The notes: generated by a model not told the origin, from the sequence alone. A stretch of 54,734 nt of DNA from Clostridiales bacterium UBA7001 (GCA_002449785.1 DJXP01000040.1:1-54734), one strand, 5' to 3'. Positions 25,624 to 33,048 are shown, counted from the stretch's first letter. Numbers and translations are program-made.

Positions 25624-26472
25624 ATGAAAAAAAGAACTTATTTAATTATATGTATAATATTATTTATTCTTTTGGCTATTATTTTTTCAACTATAATAAA
25701 TAAAGATAGTCTTAATAGTGAAGAAAACAAAGTGAATATAGTAAATACAGTGAATGAAAAAGGAGTAAATAAATATTTAGATTATAAAAAAATACTAAAT
25801 GGTAAATCTATTGCTATGTTTGGAGATTCTTTAATTGAAGGATATGGAAATGAAAATGGTGGATTAGATGTTTATTTGGCAAAAAAAATGCCAAATGCAT
25901 CTTATAGTAATTATTCAAAAAGTGGAAGTACTGTAACAAGTAATACAGGTGATGGAAATATAATAATGGCAAATCAAGCAAGAAATATTGGTGGTAGTCC
26001 AGATATTATATTATTTGATGGTGGCGTAAATGATATTATTGGATATGACATGAATTTTTTAAATGTAGACTTAAAAAAACCAATAGGTTTAATAGATTTA
26101 GAAAATTCAAATCCGTCAGAAGAAAATACTGTTATGGCCGATTTTGAACAAATTATACAAATATTAAGAACAAGATTTCCAAATGCTAAACTTTGTTATG
26201 TTGGTCTATGTTTATTAGATGACACTAGTATTAATATGCTTGCAAAGCAAGTAGAACATAAAGATGAAATGAAACAAAGAAGAGACGAATTTTTTGTTCA
26301 AATTAAACTATTATGTGAAAAATGGGATGTTAATTATTTAGATTTATCATCAAAATTTGTTGGTACAGGAATTAAATATAGACAAGAAGATTGGCTTCAT
26401 ATAAATGAAGAGGGATATAAACTAGTGGCACCATATGTTTTAAGTTATATGGCAGAATCTATTTCCGAATAG
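25624..26472 (+). CDS. Secreted/membrane-anchored SGNH (GDSL) hydrolase
   Basis: Protein of 282 residues with an N-terminal membrane helix (about 5-25). A classic SGNH domain follows: FGDSLIEGYG (nucleophile Ser), NYSKSGSTV for the Gly block, FDGGVNDI for the Asn block, and DWLHINEEGY for the Asp-His pair. It is likely an extracytoplasmic esterase or O-acyltransferase partner. It ends the acyl-carrier block 19 bases after the MBOAT gene; having two SGNH proteins suggests one for transfer and one for removal or editing, which is a guess. Its last 28 bases overlap the 3' end of the opposite-strand pseudouridine synthase gene. Confidence 0.9.
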   Translation: MKKRTYLIICIILFILLAIIFSTIINKDSLNSEENKVNIVNTVNEKGVNKYLDYKKILNGKSIAMFGDSLIEGYGNENGGLDVYLAKKMPNASYSNYSKSGSTVTSNTGDGNIIMANQARNIGGSPDIILFDGGVNDIIGYDMNFLNVDLKKPIGLIDLENSNPSEENTVMADFEQIIQILRTRFPNAKLCYVGLCLLDDTSINMLAKQVEHKDEMKQRRDEFFVQIKLLCEKWDVNYLDLSSKFVGTGIKYRQEDWLHINEEGYKLVAPYVLSYMAESISE

Positions 26473-27347
26473 ATTTTGTCTATTTTTAATTCAATAACTT
26501 TTCTATTTAAGTAATTTAAAATATTACTGTCTGTTGAAAAATTAAATTTTAAAGAATAACTATATAATTCTTGATTTTTCTTTCCAAATTTCTTATTTAT
26601 ATCATTTTTTCCATATTTCCCATCACCTATAATAGGGTGTCCAATATGTGCTAGATGTGCACGAATTTGATGAGTTTTACCTGTATGTAAATTAACATCT
26701 AAATATGAAATATTGGATTTATTATCTTTTTTTAAAAGAGTGTATTCTGTAATGATTTTTGAATATCCTTTCTTAAATTTATCTGAAATATATACTAAAC
26801 TTTTTTTACTATCTTTGAAAAGATAAGCTTCTAATATATCATGATTTTTTGCTGGTATTCCATAAACAATAGCAAGATAATGTTTTTCTATTTCTTTGTT
26901 TTTAAATTTGTTTGAAAGAATTTTATAAGCTAATTCATTTTTTGCAAATAAAACTAATCCTTTGGTATTTCTATCAATTCTATGACATGGCAATATATAC
27001 TCATATTTAGAATTTAATAAAGTTGTTAATGTTTGTGATTTGTTATCATTATCAACAACAGATATACCTTCAGGCTTATTAATGACTATTATATTATCAT
27101 CTTCATATATAATATTTAAATCAATATTGGTAGAATTCCCTAAAAGTAATTCATCTTTTATATAAATTTTAATTTCATCACCAAAATGTACAATTTGATT
27201 ATTATTAACTCTAATATTATTAATTCTAATATCTTTTTGTCGTAATGCTTTATATAAAGTATTAGATTTTAGATTTGGAAATGAGCTTAAAATAAAGGTA
27301 TTTAATTTTTTATTATCATTTTTTTTATCTACAATTAACTTTTTCAT
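26445..27347 (-). CDS. RluD-family 23S rRNA/tRNA pseudouridine synthase
   Basis: Converts specific uridines in structured RNA to pseudouridine. An N-terminal S4-like RNA-binding domain (LNTFILSSFPNLKSNTLYKALRQKDIRI region) precedes the catalytic domain with IINKPEGISV-like IVINKPEGISVV, HRIDRNTKG containing the catalytic Asp125, and HTGKTHQIRAHLAHIGHPIIGD. It has 300 residues from ATG 27347. A longer frame from TTG 27392 exists, but that segment overlaps the promoter. A near-consensus promoter ends 6 bases before the ATG, so the mRNA looks leaderless. The gene is convergent with, and overlaps by 28 bases, the SGNH gene. The exact RNA target cannot be assigned. Confidence 0.93.
   Translation of the reverse strand: MKKLIVDKKNDNKKLNTFILSSFPNLKSNTLYKALRQKDIRINNIRVNNNQIVHFGDEIKIYIKDELLLGNSTNIDLNIIYEDDNIIVINKPEGISVVDNDNKSQTLTTLLNSKYEYILPCHRIDRNTKGLVLFAKNELAYKILSNKFKNKEIEKHYLAIVYGIPAKNHDILEAYLFKDSKKSLVYISDKFKKGYSKIITEYTLLKKDNKSNISYLDVNLHTGKTHQIRAHLAHIGHPIIGDGKYGKNDINKKFGKKNQELYSYSLKFNFSTDSNILNYLNRKVIELKIDKIYSEIDSAI
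26470..26489 (+). terminator. Weak terminator-like hairpin after the SGNH gene
   Basis: ATAGA / TCTAT stem with a 5-nt loop and a T5 run, lying inside the convergent 3' end of the - strand gene. Only 5 bp, so low confidence. Confidence 0.4.
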
Positions 27348-27353
27348 AGTGAT

Positions 27354-27382
27354 ATTATAAATGAAATTACGATTAATATCAA
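27354..27382 (-). promoter_or_regulatory. Promoter placing the transcription start at the RluD-type ATG (leaderless)
   Basis: On the - strand: TTGATA (27382-27377), 17-bp spacer, perfect TATAAT (27359-27354), then only ATCACT before the ATG at 27347. No Shine-Dalgarno is present. Confidence 0.7.
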
Positions 27383-27453
27383 TAGTTGACAAGGTATATA
27401 TTTATTAATAAAATTAAAACAGATTTGTATTATGTTTTCAAGGAGAATTCAAA

Positions 27454-28737
27454 ATGGATAGAGTAAAAAAGAAGAAAAATATAGTTATTTGGATTATTTT
27501 ATTATTAGCGATATTAATAAGAGTTTTTTTTATAGTTGAAACAAAGATAGATGAGTATCAATTTGATTCAGGGTTAGGAAATATTAATTCTGAAGAAGAT
27601 TATGATAAATTATATACTGAGTATACAAAAGAACCTCATCATACAAGACATATAAATTATATAATGAGATTTTACAATAATGAAGGATTTCCAGAAAAAA
27701 TAGCTGGACAGTTTTATCATCCACCATTACATCATTTCATAATGGGAATGTGGCTGAAATTAATGGATAATATATTCAAATTAAGTAGTACAAAAATTGA
27801 AAGTATGCAAGTGCTTCCATTAATATATTCAATTATTTCAATTATTTCATTAAAGAAAATATTAGATGAATTAGAAGTTAAGGAAGAAAATCAAATAATA
27901 GCTTTAATGATTATTGGATTTTTCCCTTTATTTATATACTTATCAGGATTTATAAATAATGATCCTTTGGTTACTATGTTTTGTATCTTATCTATACTAT
28001 ATTTAATTAAATGGAATAAAAATCCAAGTATAAGAAATACCGTGTTTTTATCATTATTTCTAGGATTAGGTTTGATGACTAAAACAATTACAGTATTATT
28101 AATTATTCCATCTATTTATATTTATTTTAAAAATTTGAATCAATATGTAAAAGAGGATAAAAAGGTAATAGTATTAATTATAGAATTATTATTGTATACT
28201 ATTATTGTTGGAGTCCTTGGAGGCTGGTTTCAAATTTACAATTTGTGTAATGGAAAAAATACAATTGGAATAATTATGCCTTATGAATACTTAAGTTTGA
28301 GAGAAATATCTTTATGGGAAAGATTTGGAATATCAAATCTATTAAGACCAAATAATTATAATATATGGAATTATTTATTTAATTCTTCATATAATTTGGG
28401 ATTTATTAATGCACAATTACTTATTCAAAATATTGCTACTTTATTTTCTGTAGTGTGTGTATTTATAAGTTTATATTATTGTATTATGGAAAAAAATATT
28501 ATTCTTATTATTACATATATAATATGGTGGATCGGATATTTTTATTTAAATATAAGTATGCCTTATTTATGCTCTATGCATCCAAGGTATATGGCAGTAC
28601 CTTTTTATATAAATGCATTATTTATATCAAATGGTTATGAAAAAGAAAAAAATGCTAAATTAAAAAAAGTATTAATGCTCTTTATATACATATATACAAT
28701 AATTAATATTTTTTATGTGGTTAAGTTTGCTATGTAA
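27454..28737 (+). CDS. Putative GT-C glycosyltransferase (PMT/ArnT-like membrane protein)
   Basis: Polytopic protein of 427 residues with about 10 helices. Helix 1 (10-28) is followed by a large external loop containing acidic residues and the segment FYHPPLHHFIMG. A His/Pro-rich loop of this kind (PPLHH) is typical of PMT_2-type glycosyltransferases that use polyprenyl-phosphate sugars. The rest has helices separated by short loops, and LGLGLMTKTITVLL is also like that family. It probably adds a sugar outside the membrane; neither donor nor acceptor is known. AAGGAGA precedes ATG 27454. It stands apart from the enolase gene, which has its own promoter. Confidence 0.75.
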   Translation: MDRVKKKKNIVIWIILLLAILIRVFFIVETKIDEYQFDSGLGNINSEEDYDKLYTEYTKEPHHTRHINYIMRFYNNEGFPEKIAGQFYHPPLHHFIMGMWLKLMDNIFKLSSTKIESMQVLPLIYSIISIISLKKILDELEVKEENQIIALMIIGFFPLFIYLSGFINNDPLVTMFCILSILYLIKWNKNPSIRNTVFLSLFLGLGLMTKTITVLLIIPSIYIYFKNLNQYVKEDKKVIVLIIELLLYTIIVGVLGGWFQIYNLCNGKNTIGIIMPYEYLSLREISLWERFGISNLLRPNNYNIWNYLFNSSYNLGFINAQLLIQNIATLFSVVCVFISLYYCIMEKNIILIITYIIWWIGYFYLNISMPYLCSMHPRYMAVPFYINALFISNGYEKEKNAKLKKVLMLFIYIYTIINIFYVVKFAM

Positions 28738-28774
28738 TTTAATGGTAATAAACTAAATATGTAAAATATGGGGC

Positions 28775-28803
28775 TTGAAAAAATAATATGTATGTGATAG
28801 AAT
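28775..28803 (+). promoter_or_regulatory. Promoter of eno
   Basis: TTGAAA (28775-28780), 17-bp spacer, TAGAAT (28798-28803). The leader of about 65 nt contains a short GCG...CGC hairpin and ends at AGGAGG before ATG 28875. Confidence 0.75.
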
Positions 28804-28874
28804 CCTTTATGGCGGTTTGTAATCGCATATTAATTGTTTATAATAAATATAAATAAATAGGAGGTTTAAAAATA

Positions 28875-30179
28875 ATGAGAGATTATTTAGAAATTGAAGA
28901 AGTAAAAGCATTAGAGGTACTAGACTCAAGAGGAAATCCAACAGTACAAGTTGAAGTTGTAGCAGGTGGATTTAGTGGAGTTGCTATGGTTCCATCAGGA
29001 GCTTCTACAGGTAGTTTTGAAGCAGTTGAATTAAGAGATGGAGATAGTTCTAGATATTTAGGAAAAGGTGTATTAAAAGCCGTTGAAAATGTAAACACTA
29101 TAATTAGAGATAAAATATTAGGAATGAATGTATATGACCAAGTAACACTTGATAAAACATTAATTGAACTTGATGGAACAGAAAATAAAGGTAAATTAGG
29201 TGCAAATGCAACTCTTGGAGTTTCATTAGCAGTAGCTAAAGCAGCTGCTAATTCTTTAGGAATGGAATTATATCAATATATAGGCGGAACTAATGCAAAA
29301 ACATTACCTACACCTATGATGAATATAATGAATGGTGGTAAACATGCTGATAGTACATTAAGTGTTCAAGAATTTATGATTATGCCTGTTGGTAGTAAGA
29401 CTTTTACAGAATGCCTAAGAGTATGTTGTGAAATTTATCATAATTTAAAGAAAGTTTTAAAATCAAAAGGATTAGCTACAGGTGTTGGTGATGAAGGTGG
29501 ATTTGCTCCAAATGTTAAAGATGAAGATGAAGCACTTTCATTAATAATGGAAGCTATAGAAAAAGCTGGATATAAACCAGGTGAAGAAGTATGCTTAGCA
29601 CTAGATGTTGCTGCAACAGAAATGTATGATGAAGCTAAAAAAATCGGAAAAGAAGGAATGTATCATTTCTGGAAAATTGGTGTTACTAAAAATGCAGAAG
29701 AAATGATAGAATTTTATGAAGATTTAGTAAATAGATACCCAATTATTTCAATTGAAGACGGTTTAGCTGAAGAAGATTGGGATGGATGGAAAATTCTTAC
29801 TGAAAGATTAGGAGATAAGATACAATTAGTTGGTGATGACCTATTTGTTACAAATATTAAAAGATTACAAAAAGGTATTGATTTAGGGGTTTCAAATAGT
29901 ATTTTAATAAAATTAAATCAAATTGGAACTTTAACAGAAACATTAGATGCAATTGAGCTTGCTAAGAAAAATGGTATGACAGCAGTTGTTTCTCATAGAA
30001 GTGGTGAAACAGAAGATACAACACTAGCTGATGTTGCAGTTGCTACAAATGCAGGACAAATAAAAACAGGTGCACCTTGTAGAACAGACAGAGTTGCAAA
30101 ATATAACAGATTATTAAATATAGAAAATGAGTTAGAAGATGTTGCAATTTATGCAGGAAGAAAAGGATTAAATAGATAA
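28875..30179 (+). CDS. eno: Enolase (phosphopyruvate hydratase)
   Basis: Glycolytic enzyme that converts 2-phosphoglycerate to phosphoenolpyruvate, requiring magnesium. It has 434 residues, the usual length, and is highly conserved: SRGNPTVQVEV, PSGASTGSFEA, the loop GDEGGFAPN, metal ligands in LALDVAATE, SIEDGLAEEDWDGW and VGDDLFVTN, the catalytic lysine in LIKLNQIGT, and SHRSGETEDT. AGGAGG at 28860-28865 serves ATG 28875. It is monocistronic, with its own promoter upstream and a strong terminator at 30219 flanked by two small repeats. Enolase is one of the best-expressed genes in such organisms, which fits the strong signals. Confidence 0.99.
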   Translation: MRDYLEIEEVKALEVLDSRGNPTVQVEVVAGGFSGVAMVPSGASTGSFEAVELRDGDSSRYLGKGVLKAVENVNTIIRDKILGMNVYDQVTLDKTLIELDGTENKGKLGANATLGVSLAVAKAAANSLGMELYQYIGGTNAKTLPTPMMNIMNGGKHADSTLSVQEFMIMPVGSKTFTECLRVCCEIYHNLKKVLKSKGLATGVGDEGGFAPNVKDEDEALSLIMEAIEKAGYKPGEEVCLALDVAATEMYDEAKKIGKEGMYHFWKIGVTKNAEEMIEFYEDLVNRYPIISIEDGLAEEDWDGWKILTERLGDKIQLVGDDLFVTNIKRLQKGIDLGVSNSILIKLNQIGTLTETLDAIELAKKNGMTAVVSHRSGETEDTTLADVAVATNAGQIKTGAPCRTDRVAKYNRLLNIENELEDVAIYAGRKGLNR

Positions 30180-30182
30180 TAT

Positions 30183-30208
30183 AGACAATGGGACTTAGGT
30201 TCCTGTCT
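30183..30208 (+). repeat. Small hairpin repeat (GGGAC-TTAG-GTTCC family), copy 2
   Basis: AGACA...TGTCT outer stem, GGGAC / GTTCC inner stem (one G-U) and a TTAG loop, starting 4 bases after the eno stop. It continues as CAAATTGTG, shared with copy 3. Confidence 0.75.
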
Positions 30209-30218
30209 GCAAATTGTG

Positions 30219-30248
30219 AAAAAAGCTAGTATAATACTAGCTTTTTTT
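30219..30248 (+). terminator. Intrinsic terminator of eno
   Basis: GCTAGTAT / ATACTAGC stem (30225-30241) preceded by an A-run and followed by T7; usable on both strands. Confidence 0.9.
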
Positions 30249-30254
30249 GTGCAT

Positions 30255-30279
30255 ACAGTGGGACTTAGGTTCTTGTCTA
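30255..30279 (+). repeat. Small hairpin repeat, copy 3
   Basis: Near-identical to copy 2 (AGTGGGACTTAGGTTC, then TTGTCT and CAAATTGTG). It lies just after the eno terminator, so the two copies bracket it. Confidence 0.75.
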
Positions 30280-30348
30280 CAAATTGTGGCAGAGATAGTG
30301 TAATAATGATGTGAAAAGAATTTTTTTTGAAAAATTTTAAAAAAGTAC

Positions 30349-30377
30349 TTTACAAATTAAAAATATGGTGCTATAAT
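30349..30377 (+). promoter_or_regulatory. Promoter of the TasA-like/SipW operon
   Basis: TTTACA (30349-30354), 17-bp spacer, perfect TATAAT (30372-30377). The predicted start is near 30384, exactly at the base of the long leader stem. Confidence 0.8.
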
Positions 30378-30384
30378 TCATCCC

Positions 30385-30588
30385 AAGTTAAATATTTTAG
30401 CTGTAATTTTTTAAAATCTAAAAAATAAATACAATTCTGGTATTTATTATTTTCCAAATTAAAATTTAATAAGCAAAATTAATGTTTTTTTGTATGCCCC
30501 TAAAACAAAAAAGTAATTTTTTAACTCATTTTAGTCCCCTTGTAAATAATGAGATATATTTTATGCTACAGTTTAAAATATTTAACTT
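30385..30588 (+). ncRNA. Structured 5' leader closed by a long-range stem
   Basis: Gene-free stretch before the TasA-like gene. Bases 30385-30405 pair with 30567-30588: 15 bp, a 2/3-nt internal loop, then 4 bp. Inside are a perfect 9-bp hairpin (30424-30432 with 30440-30448) and a 6-bp stem CTCATT / AATGAG (30525-30530 with 30548-30553). The closing stem is followed by GATTTTTTATTT and then the AAAGGAGG ribosome site, so it could act as an attenuator. No known riboswitch class was recognised. It is very AT-rich, so some pairing could be chance, but 19 paired bases at the exact predicted 5' end are not easily explained. Confidence 0.55.
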
Positions 30589-30618
30589 GATTTTTTATTT
30601 AAGGGAAAGGAGGTATAA

Positions 30619-31206
30619 ATGAAAAACAAAAGAAAGACAATTGGTGTAATTTTAATGTTTTCACTAATTATTGCAATATTTGTAATTGGTTATACTTATG
30701 CTAGATATTATCAGGAAATTGATATAGGTAGTAGCTATGCTAATATTGCAAGGTGGTCTTTTGGATCGAAAAACACAGAAGCTAAAATTAGTTTATCAGA
30801 AGAAAAAATTTGTCCAGGTACAAATGGGAATTTTGAAATAGAAGTTGATGCAACAGATTCAGAAGTAGATGTTGAATATACTATTCTGGTAACTGATGAA
30901 AAAAACATTCCAACAAATATGAAATTTTATGCAGAAATATTTGATGAAAAAGGAGGTGTGTTAAAAAAGACAGATCTGTATGATTCATTTACATCACTTG
31001 CTAATTCAAATTTATTATCTAATAGAATTCCAGTTGAAAAAGGAAATCAGAAAAGAAAAATTTTAGTATATTGGAATTGGGAATTTAATGAAAATGATAT
31101 AAGTGATGTGGATAGAAATGATGCAGTATTGTCATATGATGAGGATGGAAATTCCTCTTTAGATTGTGGTTTTAATGTTCAAATTGTTGGAAAACAAGCA
31201 ATTTAA
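30619..31206 (+). CDS. TasA/CalY-like secreted fibre protein
   Basis: Secreted protein of 195 residues. The N-terminal signal segment (helix about 8-24) ends in YARYYQEIDIGSSYANIARW, the pattern of camelysin/TasA proteins processed by a SipW-type peptidase. The mature part looks all-beta (EVDVEYTILVTD, KILVYWNWEFN) with acidic patches, as in TasA, which forms extracellular matrix fibres in Bacillus. A SipW-like gene is next and a second related protein after that, which supports the call. AAAGGAGG lies 6 bases before ATG 30619. Two alternative hairpins follow the stop codon, perhaps to keep this gene more abundant than its peptidase. Confidence 0.8.
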   Translation: MKNKRKTIGVILMFSLIIAIFVIGYTYARYYQEIDIGSSYANIARWSFGSKNTEAKISLSEEKICPGTNGNFEIEVDATDSEVDVEYTILVTDEKNIPTNMKFYAEIFDEKGGVLKKTDLYDSFTSLANSNLLSNRIPVEKGNQKRKILVYWNWEFNENDISDVDRNDAVLSYDEDGNSSLDCGFNVQIVGKQAI

Positions 31207-31293
31207 ACAAATCACAAAATGTTTAAAAATTACCTTTTTAATAAAATAAATGAAAAATGCCAAATAAAAATCCAAAATTCTATATATTTAAAA

Positions 31294-31352
31294 CAGAGAG
31301 CATATTTAAGCTCTCTGCTAAGAATAATAAGAAAATTATTTTTAGCAGAGAG
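31294..31352 (+). promoter_or_regulatory. Two mutually exclusive hairpins between tasA-like and sipW-like genes
   Basis: Hairpin A: CAGAGAGC 31294-31301 with GCTCTCTG 31310-31317. Hairpin B: 31311-31328 with 31335-31352, 18 bp (one G-U), 6-nt loop AAGAAA. They share bases 31311-31317, so only one can form. No long T-run follows, which favours mRNA processing/stability control or a translation switch over plain termination. Confidence 0.6.
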
Positions 31353-31377
31353 TTTAAGGAAAAGAATAAAGGAAAGG

Positions 31378-31866
31378 GTGTGTAAGAATATAAAAGATAT
31401 ATTAAAGAATATAATTATAATTGTATTATTAGTGGTTATATTAAATGCTTGTTATTCAAAAATAATAAGCAAAGATAAAATAATTAAAATATTTGGTAAA
31501 AGCATTTTGATTGTTAAAACTGGTAGTATGGAACCTACTATAAAGGAAGGAGAATTAATTATTATTTCATCTCAAAAAAAATATGATATTGGAGATGTGG
31601 TTACAATAGTAGATGACGATGGATATATTGTTACACATAGAATTATTAATATCAGTAATGATAAGATTATTACAAAAGGAGATGGAAATAATATAGCTGA
31701 TGAAGAAAATAGTGCTAACAAAATAATTGGAAAAGTTATCTTTCATTCAAAACTTTTAGGAATTATTTCAGTATATTTATTAAAACCGATTACTTATTTT
31801 TATATAGTTATATTTCTTTTAAGTAGTATTATTTCCAAAAGAGGAGGCTTAATTGAAAAAGAATAA
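31378..31866 (+). CDS. sipW: SipW-type (archaeal/ER-like) signal peptidase I
   Basis: Membrane serine protease that removes signal peptides, here probably of the TasA-like neighbours. The catalytic Ser lies in TGSMEPTI, and the general base is His in YIVTHRII, where ordinary bacterial signal peptidases have Lys; this marks the SipW type. N- and C-terminal membrane helices are present. I place the start at GTG 31378, behind AAAGGA at 31368-31373, giving 162 residues. The same frame is open back to ATG 31219, but that ATG has no Shine-Dalgarno and its extra 53 basic residues would be encoded by the alternative-hairpin region. The stop overlaps the next gene by 14 bases. Confidence 0.85.
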   Translation: MCKNIKDILKNIIIIVLLVVILNACYSKIISKDKIIKIFGKSILIVKTGSMEPTIKEGELIIISSQKKYDIGDVVTIVDDDGYIVTHRIINISNDKIITKGDGNNIADEENSANKIIGKVIFHSKLLGIISVYLLKPITYFYIVIFLLSSIISKRGGLIEKE

Positions 31867-32344
31867 TAAATTTATAATTTTAACTTTTTTATTAATAACA
31901 TTATTTGATAATTTTAGCTATGCTAGATATTATGAGACAATAAATGCAGGCAGTTACTATGCCAAAATAGCAGAACCTATTTTTATGGTCTTACCTATTC
32001 AAGAAACATATGAGTTTGAAGCAAATGAGCAAAACATAAATAAAGAATATTATTTTATTGTTAAAAATTATGATGATAATAATCCAAAAGTTTCAGAGGT
32101 AGACTTAGAATTTGATATTGAAATAGAACTATCTAATAATAATTTTCCTGTTTCCTTTAAACTATATGATTGCATATCTAATGAGGAAATTGTTTTAGAT
32201 AGTTTAAATAGGACAGAAAAAATATTTATAGAAAAAAATACAGTGTTTGAAAGGCAATATAAATTAGTAACTTATTGGAATGAAAAGCAAGAAATGTCTG
32301 AAAATGTTGAAATTAACATAGTTGTAAATGCAAGCCAAAAATAA
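31853..32344 (+). CDS. Second TasA-like secreted protein
   Basis: Secreted protein of 163 residues starting at TTG 31853, with GAGGAGG 5-6 bases upstream. The signal segment ends in YARYYETINAGSYYAKIAEP, almost the same motif as in the protein at 30619 (YARYYQEIDIGSSYANIARW), so both should be cut by the SipW-type enzyme between them. The mature part is acidic and beta-rich with no recognised domain. It may be a minor subunit or an anchor of the fibre, comparable in place to TapA, though it is not recognisably TapA by sequence. Its 5' end overlaps the peptidase gene. Confidence 0.75.
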   Translation: MKKNNKFIILTFLLITLFDNFSYARYYETINAGSYYAKIAEPIFMVLPIQETYEFEANEQNINKEYYFIVKNYDDNNPKVSEVDLEFDIEIELSNNNFPVSFKLYDCISNEEIVLDSLNRTEKIFIEKNTVFERQYKLVTYWNEKQEMSENVEINIVVNASQK

Positions 32345-32364
32345 TTAATGAAAGAAGATAAAAA

Positions 32365-32586
32365 ATGAATAAAAAAAATTTAAATAAAGAACTAATCATT
32401 AAAGCTTTAATTCTAATAATACTTTTAATAATGATAGTATTAACAAGCTTTAGGAGTGGTTGTAAATTCTATTTATTAAAAAATGTTTATTTAGATGGAA
32501 AAACTTCTGCTAATATAGAAAGTAAACTATCCCGATGGTATTTTAATGCTAAAATTATTTATAATGGAAGAGTTATTAATGATTAA
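32365..32586 (+). CDS. Small membrane protein of unknown function in the TasA-like operon
   Basis: Protein of 73 residues: basic N-terminus, one strong membrane helix (about 10-27), then a short polar part with the segment KTSANIESKLSRWYFNAKI. This segment resembles the GSSYANIARWSF stretch of the first TasA-like protein, so it may be a shortened relative. ATG 32365 has only a weak ribosome site (AAAGAAG). The position between two secreted-protein genes, in the same direction with gaps of 20 and 23 bases, supports a real gene. Function unknown. Confidence 0.55.
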   Translation: MNKKNLNKELIIKALILIILLIMIVLTSFRSGCKFYLLKNVYLDGKTSANIESKLSRWYFNAKIIYNGRVIND

Positions 32587-32609
32587 TATTTAAGGAGACG
32601 AAAAGTTAT

Positions 32610-33023
32610 ATGAATAAAAAATATGGTAAAAAATGTGTGACTTTTATAATAGTAGTACTTTGTATTGTAACAATTTCTCAAAAAGTACATGCTAGATATA
32701 ATTTTAAATATACACTAAAAGCCTTTTCATTATCTAGAAAACCAGTAATAGCAAATGAAGTAGTAGATGAAAGTATTAATGATAATATTTCACCTGATAT
32801 ATTAGGAATTGAAGATGGAAAAACATATTCAGATAATGTTGATTTACAATATAATGACAATGACGGAATAAATTATGTTGTAATAAAATTTAAAAGTAAA
32901 AATAATGAAAATATGAATCATAATATTGATATGTATCATTTAATTCATAGTGGTGAGTATATAATAAAAGTATCAGATTTTTCAGGAAATATATGTGAGA
33001 AAAATATCAAAATAGAGCAATAA
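32610..33023 (+). CDS. Secreted Ig-like protein, last gene of the TasA-like operon
   Basis: Protein of 137 residues. The signal segment ends in VHARYNFKYTL, again with ARY after the hydrophobic core as in the two TasA-like proteins. The mature part, from about residue 65, reads like a single bacterial Ig-like beta-sandwich (ILGIEDGKTYSDNVDLQYND, then HSGEYIIKVSDFSGNICEKNI, ending in a conserved DxxGN-type turn). It is probably an accessory secreted or fibre-bound protein. AAGGAGA lies upstream of ATG 32610 at long spacing. A new promoter follows at 33049, marking the operon end, though no terminator hairpin is evident. Confidence 0.65.
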   Translation: MNKKYGKKCVTFIIVVLCIVTISQKVHARYNFKYTLKAFSLSRKPVIANEVVDESINDNISPDILGIEDGKTYSDNVDLQYNDNDGINYVVIKFKSKNNENMNHNIDMYHLIHSGEYIIKVSDFSGNICEKNIKIEQ

Positions 33024-33048
33024 TTATGATATTACTTAAAAACAAATA

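Noticed and set aside
28455..28640. 61-residue Tyr-rich + strand frame inside the GT-C-like gene
   Set aside because: Shifted frame within a membrane protein gene, no signals.
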